Origin: Petrimonas sulfuriphila
Lineage (GTDB): Bacteria > Bacteroidota > Bacteroidia > Bacteroidales > Dysgonomonadaceae
Assembly: GCA_038561985.1 (NCBI GenBank)
Contig: CP073276.1
Coordinates: 2,852,001 to 2,916,000, forward strand
Length of the DNA stretch: 64,000 nucleotides
Direction: 5' to 3'
Below, in pieces: positions 29,376 through 38,363 of this stretch (position 1 is its first letter; each line of letters begins with the position of its first letter). The translations under genes and the position numbers were made by a program. Below the pieces are notes generated by a model. It ran no database searches. It was not told the origin of the DNA and worked only from the letters and a program-made list of their open reading frames with translations.

Positions 29376-29775
29376 TTGCCATTTGTTTAAACAATTCGTA
29401 GTCATATACATAGTCGGCTACATCGAACCTGATGGATGCCAAAATAAGTGCCAGGGAGTTGGTGGAGAAATTCTGCATTTGCCTCCATATCCCTTTAGGA
29501 ACATACAGCCCATAATAAGACCGGTTCAAAGAAAATATCTGTCGCTCCTTTCCGTTGTCAAGGATCACATCGAAACTGCCGGAAAGGGCAACAATAAATT
29601 CCTGATTCCGTTTGTATGCGTGGCCTCCCCTGACTTCCCCACCGGGTACATCGTAAATCCAGTAGGCCCTTTTTATTTTGAAAGGAATGTTTTTAAGTTC
29701 TTCTATCACGGATAAATTTCCTCTTCTGTCCAAATTTTTCGGAAGGTCAATTATTTTCGCACCATTGAGTTTCAT
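29353..29775 (-). CDS. FdtA/QdtA-family sugar 3,4-ketoisomerase (copy 1, HAY form)
   Basis: A 140-residue WxcM-like cupin, clearly homologous to the next gene: AYWIYDVPGGEVRGGHAYKR, FIVALSGSFDVILDNGK. Where copy 2 has HAH, this copy has HAY, so one of the two active-site histidines expected in FdtA/QdtA is tyrosine. It may work with altered stereochemistry, act as a partner subunit, or be inactive. It is the first sugar-synthesis gene after wzc (72 bp gap). Confidence 0.82.
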   Translation of the reverse strand: MKLNGAKIIDLPKNLDRRGNLSVIEELKNIPFKIKRAYWIYDVPGGEVRGGHAYKRNQEFIVALSGSFDVILDNGKERQIFSLNRSYYGLYVPKGIWRQMQNFSTNSLALILASIRFDVADYVYDYELFKQMANEKNEHL

Positions 29776-29847
29776 TGTTCTGCGTTTTTTAATTCATTTG
29801 TCTGTCTTTTTTGTTTTAAGTCAATGTTTTATGCTGGTATTTCTGCC

Positions 29848-32235
29848 TTACGCGTATCCGTATCCGTATTTTTTGCCATATCCGTAACGGTAGGCGATGG
29901 CATTCATGTTTACTGAGTTCAGGACGAAATACATTCGGGTAAGCTTGTCCTCTTTGTAATATCTTGCCGCGTCTTCAATGAATTTCTTGGGCGTATAGTC
30001 CGCTCGAATAACATAAAGATTCACATCGGCAAGACGATTCAGTAGAAAACTGTCGGAAACCACTCCTACTGGCGCCGTATCAATAATTATAAAATCAAAA
30101 TCTCTTCGCAGATCGCTTATCAGTTCATCCAACAGAGGTTTCGCTAATAATTCGTTGGGATTAGGCGGGATGGACCCGGCGGTAATGACCGACAGATTGG
30201 GATGAACTCCTGAGGGTTTCACCAGTTCTTCTTTGTTCAGGTTTCCCGACAAATAGAGGGTAATCCCCTTTTTATTGTCTATTCCCAGGTAATCTGACAG
30301 CTTGGGCTTACGAATATCCAGCTCAACGATCAACACTTTTTTATCGAGCAGGGCTAAGCTCATGGCCATATTGATGGTAACGAATGTTTTCCCGTCTCCA
30401 CTGATGCTCGACAGCATATTGATTACCTTTTTTTCTTTGCTGTCGATAACGAATAACAGGTTGGCTCTTAGCAGCCTCATCATTTCGCTGAAATTATCAT
30501 TGTTGTTTTCCCGGATGACAATATGTTCACTGTGAGAAACCTGGGGAATTTCACCCAGGACAGGCACCGGAGTCAGTTCTTCCAGTTCTTCCTTGTCGCT
30601 AACCTGATATCGCAACAGGTCCTTTATTTTAATGCAGGCAACAGGTATAACCAATCCCAGGGCGAAAAACAACAATCCGATCATTCTTCGGTTTGGTGAT
30701 ACGGCACCCAGGAGGCGAATATTATCCACCAGTTTGGTGTTGGGCTCGACCGAAGCCATATTCATGTATTTTTCCTCTTTTTTTTGAAGAAGATACAAAA
30801 ACAATTCTTCCTTGATGTTCTGCTGGCGTTTTATGTCGGAGTAAACCCTTTCCTGGCGGGGGATAGCCCGTATCCGGGCGTTATTCCGGTAATACATGGC
30901 GGAAATGTCGCGTTGCTGAATTTCCAGGTTGTTCTTCTCGTTTTGCAAGCCAGATTTCACGGAATTGAAAGTGGATTCTATCCGGTTATTCAAGTCGATC
31001 ATGGACTGGTTACTGCTCGAAGCAATGCGCGAGAGCCTGTTTCGCTCCAAAACCAAATCATTGTAGGCATTGATCTGAGCTGTCAAGGCTTCACTGTTTA
31101 TCCCGGAGTTTGCGGGGATAAGTTGGTCGTGGTCTCTTTTTCCTTGAACATAATTATTCAGGCTTGAAACAATCGAATATTGAGTCTCTGCCTCCACTTT
31201 CATTTGTCCCACACTGGCAGATTGCGTGTTGTAGACATCTGCCTGAGAGGCAATATCGGTCAGTCCTTGCGACTGTTTGTAGTCTTGTACCTGCGTCTCC
31301 ACAGAACTGAGTTCCGCGCTTAATTTAGAGAGATGGTCATCGATAAGCTGGGAGGTTTTGTCGGCTAGCTCAATCTGATCCCTTATGCCTTCTTCGTTAT
31401 ATGTATTGATGTATTCTTCCAAAAAATCCTTTCCCAGCATTCCATTCGGGCAAGTCAACGCCAAGTTTGCCACTGAAGAATTTTTGGAAGTCAGTTCTAT
31501 TTCCAGGGAATTCAGGTAACGGGCTGCAACGTTCACGGGATGTTCAATTTTTACCCTTACGAACTTGCTTTCTACGGGACCTGGGTTACGCTTAACCAAT
31601 TTTAAACTACCAAACGGGAAAGCCACTATACTGTCGGACGATGAAGCTTTTACACGGTACTTTTTATCGTTGTAATCGCCAAAGAATTCATAATCGCCGG
31701 TGGGCGTTATCCATACGTCAAAAACGATGTTTTTTTCCAGGTTATTGAGTGTATTTTCAGCTATGTTAATAAGAACAGGGGTCTCATCCCCGTATAGAAT
31801 TCTCATTTTTCGTTTTGGAAAATCCGGGAGGAATTTGTCCAGTCCCGTCAGTTGAATAATCTTAAACGGTTTTATTTCTGTGTATGAGGCGTAAACCCCG
31901 AGCTTCCTCACTACGCGCTCAACGATCAATGATTTCTTTAAGATTTCAATCTCATTATCCACGTTGTTCTTTTGCCGGATGACTCCCATTTCCTTAAACA
32001 CATTCATTTCAGAAGCTCCCCCTCCCCGTTGATCGTCTTTGAACAGAATTGAAGTTTCTACCTTGTATTGCGGCAACGTGTAAAAAAGATAGACAGCGGC
32101 AACAACCAGACAGAGGAACAGGGAAATTAAAAACCATTTCCAGTAAGAGAGGTATTTCATCAGTATACCCACGACATCAATTGGTTTTTCAGCCAGCATA
32201 CCGTATTCTTCTTCAACTGTGGAGTAGTTCTTCAT
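29848..32235 (-). CDS. wzc: Polysaccharide co-polymerase / tyrosine autokinase
   Basis: A 795-residue inner-membrane protein. It has an N-terminal Wzz domain with a membrane helix at about 30-55, a long periplasmic coiled region, a second helix at about 510-530, then the BY-kinase domain: Walker A SSISGDGKTFVTIN, A' VLIVELDIRKPKL and B FDFIIIDTAPVG. The C-terminus is a short tyrosine-rich tail with seven Tyr in about the last 20 residues, RYGYGKKYGYGYA, the usual autophosphorylation cluster. It controls chain length and export with the outer-membrane channel encoded just upstream. Full length, all motifs present. Confidence 0.95.
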   Translation of the reverse strand: MKNYSTVEEEYGMLAEKPIDVVGILMKYLSYWKWFLISLFLCLVVAAVYLFYTLPQYKVETSILFKDDQRGGGASEMNVFKEMGVIRQKNNVDNEIEILKKSLIVERVVRKLGVYASYTEIKPFKIIQLTGLDKFLPDFPKRKMRILYGDETPVLINIAENTLNNLEKNIVFDVWITPTGDYEFFGDYNDKKYRVKASSSDSIVAFPFGSLKLVKRNPGPVESKFVRVKIEHPVNVAARYLNSLEIELTSKNSSVANLALTCPNGMLGKDFLEEYINTYNEEGIRDQIELADKTSQLIDDHLSKLSAELSSVETQVQDYKQSQGLTDIASQADVYNTQSASVGQMKVEAETQYSIVSSLNNYVQGKRDHDQLIPANSGINSEALTAQINAYNDLVLERNRLSRIASSSNQSMIDLNNRIESTFNSVKSGLQNEKNNLEIQQRDISAMYYRNNARIRAIPRQERVYSDIKRQQNIKEELFLYLLQKKEEKYMNMASVEPNTKLVDNIRLLGAVSPNRRMIGLLFFALGLVIPVACIKIKDLLRYQVSDKEELEELTPVPVLGEIPQVSHSEHIVIRENNNDNFSEMMRLLRANLLFVIDSKEKKVINMLSSISGDGKTFVTINMAMSLALLDKKVLIVELDIRKPKLSDYLGIDNKKGITLYLSGNLNKEELVKPSGVHPNLSVITAGSIPPNPNELLAKPLLDELISDLRRDFDFIIIDTAPVGVVSDSFLLNRLADVNLYVIRADYTPKKFIEDAARYYKEDKLTRMYFVLNSVNMNAIAYRYGYGKKYGYGYA

Positions 32236-32281
32236 TGTTTATGTTTTGTTTATAAAGTCTTTATACCGGTAAGGCCTTTCA

Positions 32282-33079
32282 TTACCGGGTGATGCTGTAG
32301 ATTGTGGCTGCCATAGTGGCTAACGAGATCAGGACAGACAACGTTGAAATCCGGTAAGTTTCCGCCGCGCCAAATCGGGAAGAGTTTGCCCGGGACTGAT
32401 TGGGCTCTACATATACCACATCGTTTTGTTCGAGGAAATAAGCGGGAGAATCGAAAACATTTTTATCGTTGAGGTTTACGGTGTAAATTTTCCTTTCCCC
32501 GTTCATTCCCTCGCGCAATACTTTTACATTATCACGCTTGCCGTAAATAGTCATATCGCCTGCCAAAGCCAATCCTTCAAAAATAGTTATCCGTTCGTTA
32601 GCGGTTACAAATTTTCCCGGACGAAGGACCTCACCCAAAACGTTTATCGAATAATTTAAAATGCGAATGGTTATAATGGGCATTTCTCCCGTAAAAAACG
32701 GGGTTAACCGCTTCTCAATGAGGGATTCCAGTTCCTTCGTGTTTAATCCTTTCACATTCAGGATTCCCAGTATGGGAAGTTCTATATTCCCTTCGTTATC
32801 AACTAGGTAGCTTTGAATGGTGGGTTGTGAATTCAGCGAGTTGGTAAGGTCCTGTGCTTGGGGAGTAAAAAGATTGTATCTTCGCGAAGCTTCAGGCTCA
32901 CTGCTGACTACGGTAATTGAGAGTAAATCTTTGGGCTTTATGCGGGCATCGTACAACGATTCATTGACGGTAGTTATTTCTCTCTGGAATTGAGGGAAAT
33001 AGGCTATGTCTTTTACCGGCGAGCAGGAAGAGATAGTTAACCCCGCTATGAGGATAAGCAAGAAACTGTTTTTTTTCAT
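32282..33079 (-). CDS. wza: Polysaccharide export outer-membrane lipoprotein, Wza type
   Basis: A 265-residue lipoprotein with signal peptide and lipobox (FLLILIAGLTISSCSPVKDI). The Poly_export domain is seen in RIKPKDLLSITVVSSEPEAS, with SLBB-like repeats (YSINVLGEVLRPGKFVTANE, ITIFEGLALAGDMTIYGKRD) and a C-terminal hydrophobic segment. It forms the outer-membrane export channel for the polymer. As the first gene of the minus-strand operon it is followed 46 bp later by wzc. Shorter than E. coli Wza but normal for Bacteroidota. Confidence 0.92.
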   Translation of the reverse strand: MKKNSFLLILIAGLTISSCSPVKDIAYFPQFQREITTVNESLYDARIKPKDLLSITVVSSEPEASRRYNLFTPQAQDLTNSLNSQPTIQSYLVDNEGNIELPILGILNVKGLNTKELESLIEKRLTPFFTGEMPIITIRILNYSINVLGEVLRPGKFVTANERITIFEGLALAGDMTIYGKRDNVKVLREGMNGERKIYTVNLNDKNVFDSPAYFLEQNDVVYVEPNQSRANSSRFGAAETYRISTLSVLISLATMAATIYSITR

Positions 33080-33972
33080 ACTGTGATTTTTAATTGAGCT
33101 GTATCGTCTCTGTTAGCATCATTAAGCAGATTCCTACTGTTTTGTAGTTATCCGTTGTAATTTTTCTAAGATTTTCAGAACGACTTTCTGCTTTAAGCAG
33201 ACCTTTTTATGCTAAACATTAAGTTTGTGCAACAATTTTGTGACAACTTGTTTACACTGCTGACAAAATTAAGAAAGAAAGGAAGGGGTATGTTAGGACT
33301 ATATGAACATTTTTTTGTATTTCCGGATTAATTTTATTGTTAAATTATAACTACACGGGCATATTGAATTTACAATCCATTAAGAATGAGATTTATATTT
33401 TTAAAAAAGCTTTTACCCGCCAAATTTAAAAAACAGGAAAGAGAGAACCGAGGAGCACGCTGCGTGAAAAATTTATAATTATAGGATAAAATACATATAA
33501 TCAATTATATATATATTCAACAACCTGAATTCATCATTTGCCCATCCATTTTTCTGAAGCCGTACCTTTTTTATCTAATTTAGTTAATTGTCGGGCAGCT
33601 TCATGCTGTAATTGTCCTAATTCGTTTCATTTTTGTCTACAAGAAAATTCGTTGAAACCGGAAATTTACCTTCAAAACGCCACCAGAAAACCATCCCTCA
33701 AAAAAGTGTTTATACCGATTCTAAACAGGTAAAAATAATTGGTAAAATATGCGCATTGTTAATTAAGGGCAACAGCTTTTAATTTTGCCTAAATAGTGTT
33801 ATTTGGTTGTAATTTAGTACTATAATAAGAAATTTGTACGTAATTTTGCAGCGTAATAAATCATTTGATACAATTCTTTGTTCTTCATGCATATATTTTC
33901 CTATTTTAAAGATACAACAATCCATTCTTTTTGTAAATTGCACAGGAAAAGCAGGCTGCCTCAGTGAATTGT
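33080..33972. other. Intergenic region between divergent wza operon and beta-helix gene
   Basis: About 890 bases, AT-rich, with no gene I would support. It must hold the promoter of the exopolysaccharide operon. A minus-strand -7-like box TAATTTTG lies at 33271-33264, but no TTTG sits at the usual distance. On the plus strand TAATTTTG at 33841-33848 is a similar half-match. I do not see invertible repeats such as those flanking capsule promoters in Bacteroides, and no UpxY-type antiterminator gene is present. Confidence 0.5.
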
Positions 33973-33996
33973 ATGAATAAAATCAAAAAGCATTCA

Positions 33997-35262
33997 ATGA
34001 AAAAAAATCTACTCATCGTACTGAATATACTGTTCGTATGCTTTACCGTTCATTCGTCTTATGGACAAGGTTCCAGGTATACCGGTTCTTACATTAAATC
34101 CTCCACGATACAGCACGTAGGGAAAAGCAATTTTGTAATAGAGGGATTGGAATTCACAAGCAACGATAGGGACCTTATTGTTTTGTACAGTTGCGAAAAT
34201 GTGGTAATTAAAAACAATAGTTTTGTGGCATCTCCCGCAAAGAGAGGTATATACCTGGATAACTGTAAGAACATTACAATTATTGACAACACCTTTGATA
34301 ACGTGCATACCGGATTAGTAGCACACAATTCCCGCGGAATAAAATTTGAATACAACGACGTGAAAAATGTTGGCGGCCCTATGAAAGAAGAGGACAAAAA
34401 CAACGGGTTTGTCGCGTTGTTCGATAAGGTAAACGGCGAAGGGAATAGTATAAGTTACAATGTATCGGAGAATATTTTCGGGCAAAGTTCGCCCGGTGAC
34501 CTTATTAACCTGAATCAGTCAAACGGTACGGCGCAGAGCCCGATTGTAGTGAAAGGGAACTGGATCAGGGGGGGCGGCCCGTCTCCATCGGGAGGAGGTA
34601 TTATTTTAGGCGATATTGGCGGTTCTTATCAGGTGGCTGAAGACAATATTGTTGTGGACGGAGGACAGTACGGAATCTCTATTGCAGGCGGCCACGATAT
34701 AGCTTTAAGAAACAACAAGATATACGGCAGCAAAAATTACTTCACGAACGTAGGACTTTATGCCTGTAACTGGTATGAAGAAAATTTAGGCAAGTCATAT
34801 AACATCACCGTAGCAGGTAATGTTGTCAATTACAGGAACAAAGAAGGCAACATAAGTAATTGGTGGTATGCTTCCAACGTGGAGCCGGTAAGCGGTAAGG
34901 AAACCAACAGGTATGACCCCGCCCTATCTCCGTCGATACTCCCCGAACAGATCATCGGACGGGCAAGGATGTCGGTAGAACCGCAGCCGGAACCAGATCC
35001 GGATGAAAAGCCCGATGACATAGTGTTGGATCCTTCGATAAGTATTTATAAAGATACATTTGACCGTATTTGCGCCAATTGTAAAGGCTCTATATCTTCT
35101 TCTGCATCACTATCGGTCTTAAACCAAAACGGACAAAAAATACTCAGCATACCTATAATCGGTTATCACACTACTATTGACAACCCAATCCCCTCGGGAA
35201 CGTATACCGTGATGGTTGAAAACGATGCCCGCTTGCAAATCAAAAAAATTGTGATTAACTAA
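33997..35262 (+). CDS. Secreted right-handed beta-helix protein with T9SS-like C-terminal domain
   Basis: About 421 residues from the ATG at 33997 (MKKNLLIVLNILFVCFTVHS); an ATG at 33973 is also possible. The signal peptide is followed by parallel beta-helix repeats rich in N and I (NVVIKNNSFVAS, NITIIDNTFDNV, IALRNNKIYGS) to about residue 300. Then come a proline/acid linker (EPQPEPDPDEKPDD) and a last about 80 residues ending SGTYTVMVENDARLQIKKIV, the form of a type IX secretion sorting domain. Beta-helix proteins in polysaccharide regions are often lyases or epimerases, but no catalytic motif is clear. It is likely exported to the surface and may act on the polymer. Confidence 0.75.
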   Translation: MKKNLLIVLNILFVCFTVHSSYGQGSRYTGSYIKSSTIQHVGKSNFVIEGLEFTSNDRDLIVLYSCENVVIKNNSFVASPAKRGIYLDNCKNITIIDNTFDNVHTGLVAHNSRGIKFEYNDVKNVGGPMKEEDKNNGFVALFDKVNGEGNSISYNVSENIFGQSSPGDLINLNQSNGTAQSPIVVKGNWIRGGGPSPSGGGIILGDIGGSYQVAEDNIVVDGGQYGISIAGGHDIALRNNKIYGSKNYFTNVGLYACNWYEENLGKSYNITVAGNVVNYRNKEGNISNWWYASNVEPVSGKETNRYDPALSPSILPEQIIGRARMSVEPQPEPDPDEKPDDIVLDPSISIYKDTFDRICANCKGSISSSASLSVLNQNGQKILSIPIIGYHTTIDNPIPSGTYTVMVENDARLQIKKIVIN

Positions 35263-35284
35263 TTTAGCTAGAGAACGAGAGAAA

Positions 35285-35725
35285 ATGAATAAAACAATAT
35301 ATATTATTTTACTGCTAGTAGCGTTTGTTGTCGTATCCTGTGAACGGAACGAAGAAAAAATAGAATTAACCAGTGCCTTAAACGGAGAGTGGGAGGTCGT
35401 GGCTTATCTGGGTGATACTCCTATCCACGATGGAGCGTTTCCGTTAATTATTTCCAGTGACTTTCCATTGAAAACGGATTCTATCACGATTAACGATACA
35501 TCAAAATATTTTTGGAATTTTCAGGTTAAGGTTTCAGCTGATCACGAGAACGGAACCTTTGAAACGCAAAAATCTATTTGTGAACACTGCAGCTACGGGA
35601 TTGGTATAAAGGTATTTAACGGAAAAATAATTGATTCTGACAGCATTTATCTGGAGATACAGTTTGAAGACGATGAAACACCTTATGGCAATACATACCA
35701 GCTAAAAGGGTACAGGGTAAACTAA
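35285..35725 (+). CDS. Lipoprotein, lipid-binding/lipocalin-like
   Basis: A 146-residue lipoprotein with signal peptide and lipobox VVVSCERN. The mature part LNGEWEVVAYLGDTP, with a beta-rich pattern ending LKGYRVN, resembles the small lipocalin-like 'lipid-binding putative hydrolase' lipoproteins of Bacteroidota. It follows the beta-helix gene by 22 bp and precedes a glycosyltransferase by 12 bp, so the three form one operon. The function is unknown. Confidence 0.6.
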   Translation: MNKTIYIILLLVAFVVVSCERNEEKIELTSALNGEWEVVAYLGDTPIHDGAFPLIISSDFPLKTDSITINDTSKYFWNFQVKVSADHENGTFETQKSICEHCSYGIGIKVFNGKIIDSDSIYLEIQFEDDETPYGNTYQLKGYRVN

Positions 35726-35737
35726 GTCAGCCGGAAA

Positions 35738-36988
35738 ATGGAAAAGCTAAAAGTACTCATTAATGCTTACGCCTGTTCACCGGATAGGGGAAGTGAGCCT
35801 GGGATGGGGTGGAACTGGTGCGTACACCTGGCCAACCATTGTGAATTATATATCATCAGCGAAGGGGAGTACCGGGAGAGTATAGAAGCTGCTCTGGCAA
35901 CTTTGCCACAGGCGGGAAATATGCATTTTTACTACAATCCAATACCGGAGAAGGTGAGGGAGATGTGTAGAAAGCAGGGCGACTGGAGGTTTTATGCCCA
36001 TTATAAAAACTGGCAAAAAGAGACACTCAACATAGCCCGGAAAATTATTGCCGAACACAAGATAGATGTTTTGCATCAATTGAACATGATTGGTTTCCGG
36101 GAGCCAGGCTACTTGTGGAAAATAGAAGGTATTCCTTTTGTATGGGGGCCTGTAGGCGGATTGAAACAATTTCCCCTTGCCTACCTGAAAGATGCCGGAC
36201 TTAAGATGCGCTTTTTTATTCGTTTGAAAAACCTCATCAATACCTTGCAGATCAAGTATGATGTCCGGGTGGACAAAGCGCTGAGACGGGCTGGTTTGTT
36301 GATCAGTTCCATACCCGATTCTTACCGCGCCTTGAAAAAGTATAAGCAACTGGAGTCTGTCCTGATCCCTGAAACCGGCTGTTTTATCACGGATAATGTT
36401 CCAACGGGAAGATTCTACAACAGGGAGTTTAACGTGATGTGGGTTGGGAAATTTGATTTTCGCAAGCAACTGCCACTGGCTTTGAATGCTTTGGCGGCAG
36501 CGAACAACAAGCAAATCATTTTAAATGTTTATGGCCAGGGAAATGAGGTTCAGGAAAGAGAAGCGAAACAGCTGGTGTCGGAATTGGGTATCTCCGATCA
36601 GGTGGTATGGCACGGTAACCAATCACATGCAGTCGTCCAGCAAGCCATGCGTGAAGCACAGCTCTTTTTCTTTACGAGCGTAAGCGAGGATACATCTACC
36701 GTTATATTGGAGGCTATAAGCAACCGTTTACCTGTCTTGTGTTTCGATGCCTGTGGCTTTGGAGCCGTGATCGATGAAACCGTTGGACGAAAAATTCCAC
36801 TTGCCAATCCCCGTGAATCGGTTCGTGATTTTGCCGAACAATTGAATGTGCTTTGTAGTAAGCGGGAGTTGCTGGAGAAAATGTCCCTGAGCTGTAAATA
36901 TTTACAACAAAAGCTTTCCTGGGATGAAAAAGCAAAAAAAGTGACTGATCTTTATTGGCAGGTAGTATCGGATTTTGTTTCAGGTTAA
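35738..36988 (+). CDS. Glycosyltransferase family 4
   Basis: A 416-residue GT-B enzyme. The N-terminus KVLINAYACSPDRGSEPGMG is distinctive. The donor domain has FNVMWVGKFDFRKQLPLALN, ILNVYGQGNEVQEREAKQL and TSVSEDTSTVILEAISNRLP. It stands outside the minus-strand exopolysaccharide operon but probably adds a sugar to the same or a related polymer. Confidence 0.85.
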   Translation: MEKLKVLINAYACSPDRGSEPGMGWNWCVHLANHCELYIISEGEYRESIEAALATLPQAGNMHFYYNPIPEKVREMCRKQGDWRFYAHYKNWQKETLNIARKIIAEHKIDVLHQLNMIGFREPGYLWKIEGIPFVWGPVGGLKQFPLAYLKDAGLKMRFFIRLKNLINTLQIKYDVRVDKALRRAGLLISSIPDSYRALKKYKQLESVLIPETGCFITDNVPTGRFYNREFNVMWVGKFDFRKQLPLALNALAAANNKQIILNVYGQGNEVQEREAKQLVSELGISDQVVWHGNQSHAVVQQAMREAQLFFFTSVSEDTSTVILEAISNRLPVLCFDACGFGAVIDETVGRKIPLANPRESVRDFAEQLNVLCSKRELLEKMSLSCKYLQQKLSWDEKAKKVTDLYWQVVSDFVSG

Positions 36989-37028
36989 TCATTTTTTTGC
37001 CGGGATATCGCCAGGCCTGTCATTTTTG

Positions 37029-37036
37029 TATCTTTG
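37029..37036 (+). promoter_or_regulatory. Candidate -7 box for the PLP enzyme gene
   Basis: TATCTTTG, a full match to the Bacteroidota -7 consensus TAnnTTTG, lies 20 bases before the ATG at 37057. The nearest upstream TTTG (36996-36999) is 29 bases away, too far for the usual -33 spacing, so the promoter is only half supported. Confidence 0.4.
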
Positions 37037-37056
37037 TAACCTTAATTTATGAAAAG

Positions 37057-38295
37057 ATGAACAATTTGGATTTTGAAGATTATTTACTAAATATCCCTTA
37101 TCCTCGGCCGGATGTTTACGGTTCGCTTTCGATGCCGGTTTATAACACAGCTGCATACGAATTTAAAAGTGCTTCAGAAATGGAAGCCGCATTCTGTGGA
37201 AAAACAACGGATCACACCTATTCACGCATATCAAACCCCACCGTCCACTTTTTTGAAGAACGGGTGAAACAGCTTACCGGAGCTTTTAATGTTACAGCCC
37301 TTAACTCGGGGATGGCAGCCGTGAGTAATGTGTTCATGTCCATTGCCTACAGTGGATCCAACGTAGTTGTTTCACCCCATCTGTTCGGAAACACCTGGTC
37401 ATTTTTCGAAAATACGATAAGAGCTTTTGGCGTGGAAGTCCGGTTTTGTGATTTGACGAACGAAAAAGAGGTCTGTGAACATATCGATGAAAATACGTGC
37501 GCCGTTTTTTTGGAAATTATCACCAATCCGCAAATGGAGGTTGTCGATCTTTCCTTTTTAAGTGCGTTGGCACGAGAAAAAAATGTACCGTTGATCGCGG
37601 ATACGACCCTGGTGCCTTTTTCTGTTTTCAAGGCCGATAATTTTGGGATAGATATTGAAGTGGTTTCCAGTACAAAATATATATCGGGTGGGGCTACCAG
37701 TATTGGCGGACTTATTATCGACTATGCCACTTTTGACTGGACAAGAAACAAAAGGCTTAACGAATTGGCCAAAGAACACAGGAACCACGCATTTAATTAT
37801 AAACTGCGCAAGGAAATTCACCGAAATTTCGGCGCGTATATGGATCCGAGGACAGCACACCTGCAGACGATCGGGCTTGAGACCCTTCACTTGCGGTACG
37901 AAAGGCAAAGCCATACCTGTCTTGAGCTGGCAAAGCGTTTGCAAACGATGGAAGGTATTGAATCGGTCAACTACACCGGGCTGCCCGGTAATCCGTATTA
38001 TAACGTCAGCCTCCGTCAGTTCGGCAATAGTCCGGGAGCGATGCTGACGTTCGATCTGGTATCCAAGAGTGCTTGTTTCCAATTTCTGGATAACCTGAAA
38101 GTGATTCGCAGGGCAACCAATCTGTTTGATAACAAAAGCCTTGCTATTCATCCTGCCAGCACCATTTACGGCAGTTTGACCCAAGCTCAGAGAGAGGCAA
38201 TGAAAATACATGATAAAACCATACGGTTATCGGTGGGGCTGGAGAGTGTGAACCGACTGCTGGAAGATATCGGACAAGCCCTGAGGAAGAAATAA
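37057..38295 (+). CDS. PLP-dependent trans-sulfuration family enzyme (Cys/Met metabolism)
   Basis: About 412 residues from the ATG at 37057; the frame opens upstream at 36955 but runs over the previous gene. It has TTDHTYSRISNPTVHFFEER, ALNSGMAAVSNVFMS, IADTTLVPFS and SSTKYISGGATSIGG with the PLP lysine at about 207. The family includes O-acetylhomoserine sulfhydrylase, cystathionine gamma-synthase and methionine gamma-lyase. The long insertion after residue 225 (DWTRNKRLNELAKEHRNHAF) and the context do not let me pick one. A cytoplasmic enzyme of sulfur amino-acid metabolism. Confidence 0.85.
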   Translation: MNNLDFEDYLLNIPYPRPDVYGSLSMPVYNTAAYEFKSASEMEAAFCGKTTDHTYSRISNPTVHFFEERVKQLTGAFNVTALNSGMAAVSNVFMSIAYSGSNVVVSPHLFGNTWSFFENTIRAFGVEVRFCDLTNEKEVCEHIDENTCAVFLEIITNPQMEVVDLSFLSALAREKNVPLIADTTLVPFSVFKADNFGIDIEVVSSTKYISGGATSIGGLIIDYATFDWTRNKRLNELAKEHRNHAFNYKLRKEIHRNFGAYMDPRTAHLQTIGLETLHLRYERQSHTCLELAKRLQTMEGIESVNYTGLPGNPYYNVSLRQFGNSPGAMLTFDLVSKSACFQFLDNLKVIRRATNLFDNKSLAIHPASTIYGSLTQAQREAMKIHDKTIRLSVGLESVNRLLEDIGQALRKK

Positions 38296-38305
38296 CCCGA
38301 CAATC

Positions 38306-38337
38306 TTTAGTAAATAAGCACTTAATTGTTATTTTTG
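38306..38337 (+). promoter_or_regulatory. Candidate promoter for the DUF4230 gene
   Basis: A -7 box TATTTTTG at 38330-38337 is preceded, after 20 bases, by TTTA at 38306-38309, one base off the -33 consensus TTTG. The ATG of the downstream gene is at 38364. The spacing is good and the -33 box is imperfect. Confidence 0.45.
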
Positions 38338-38363
38338 TAAAAATATAAAGTACATGCTGGTCT

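Noticed and set aside
33538-33732. A 64-codon frame in the intergenic region before the beta-helix gene
   Set aside because: It shows no family resemblance or convincing start signals, and the surrounding sequence looks non-coding.
33080-33972. Invertible promoter upstream of the polysaccharide operon
   Set aside because: I could not find inverted repeats of useful length here, and the only recombinase nearby is 13 kb away and broken.
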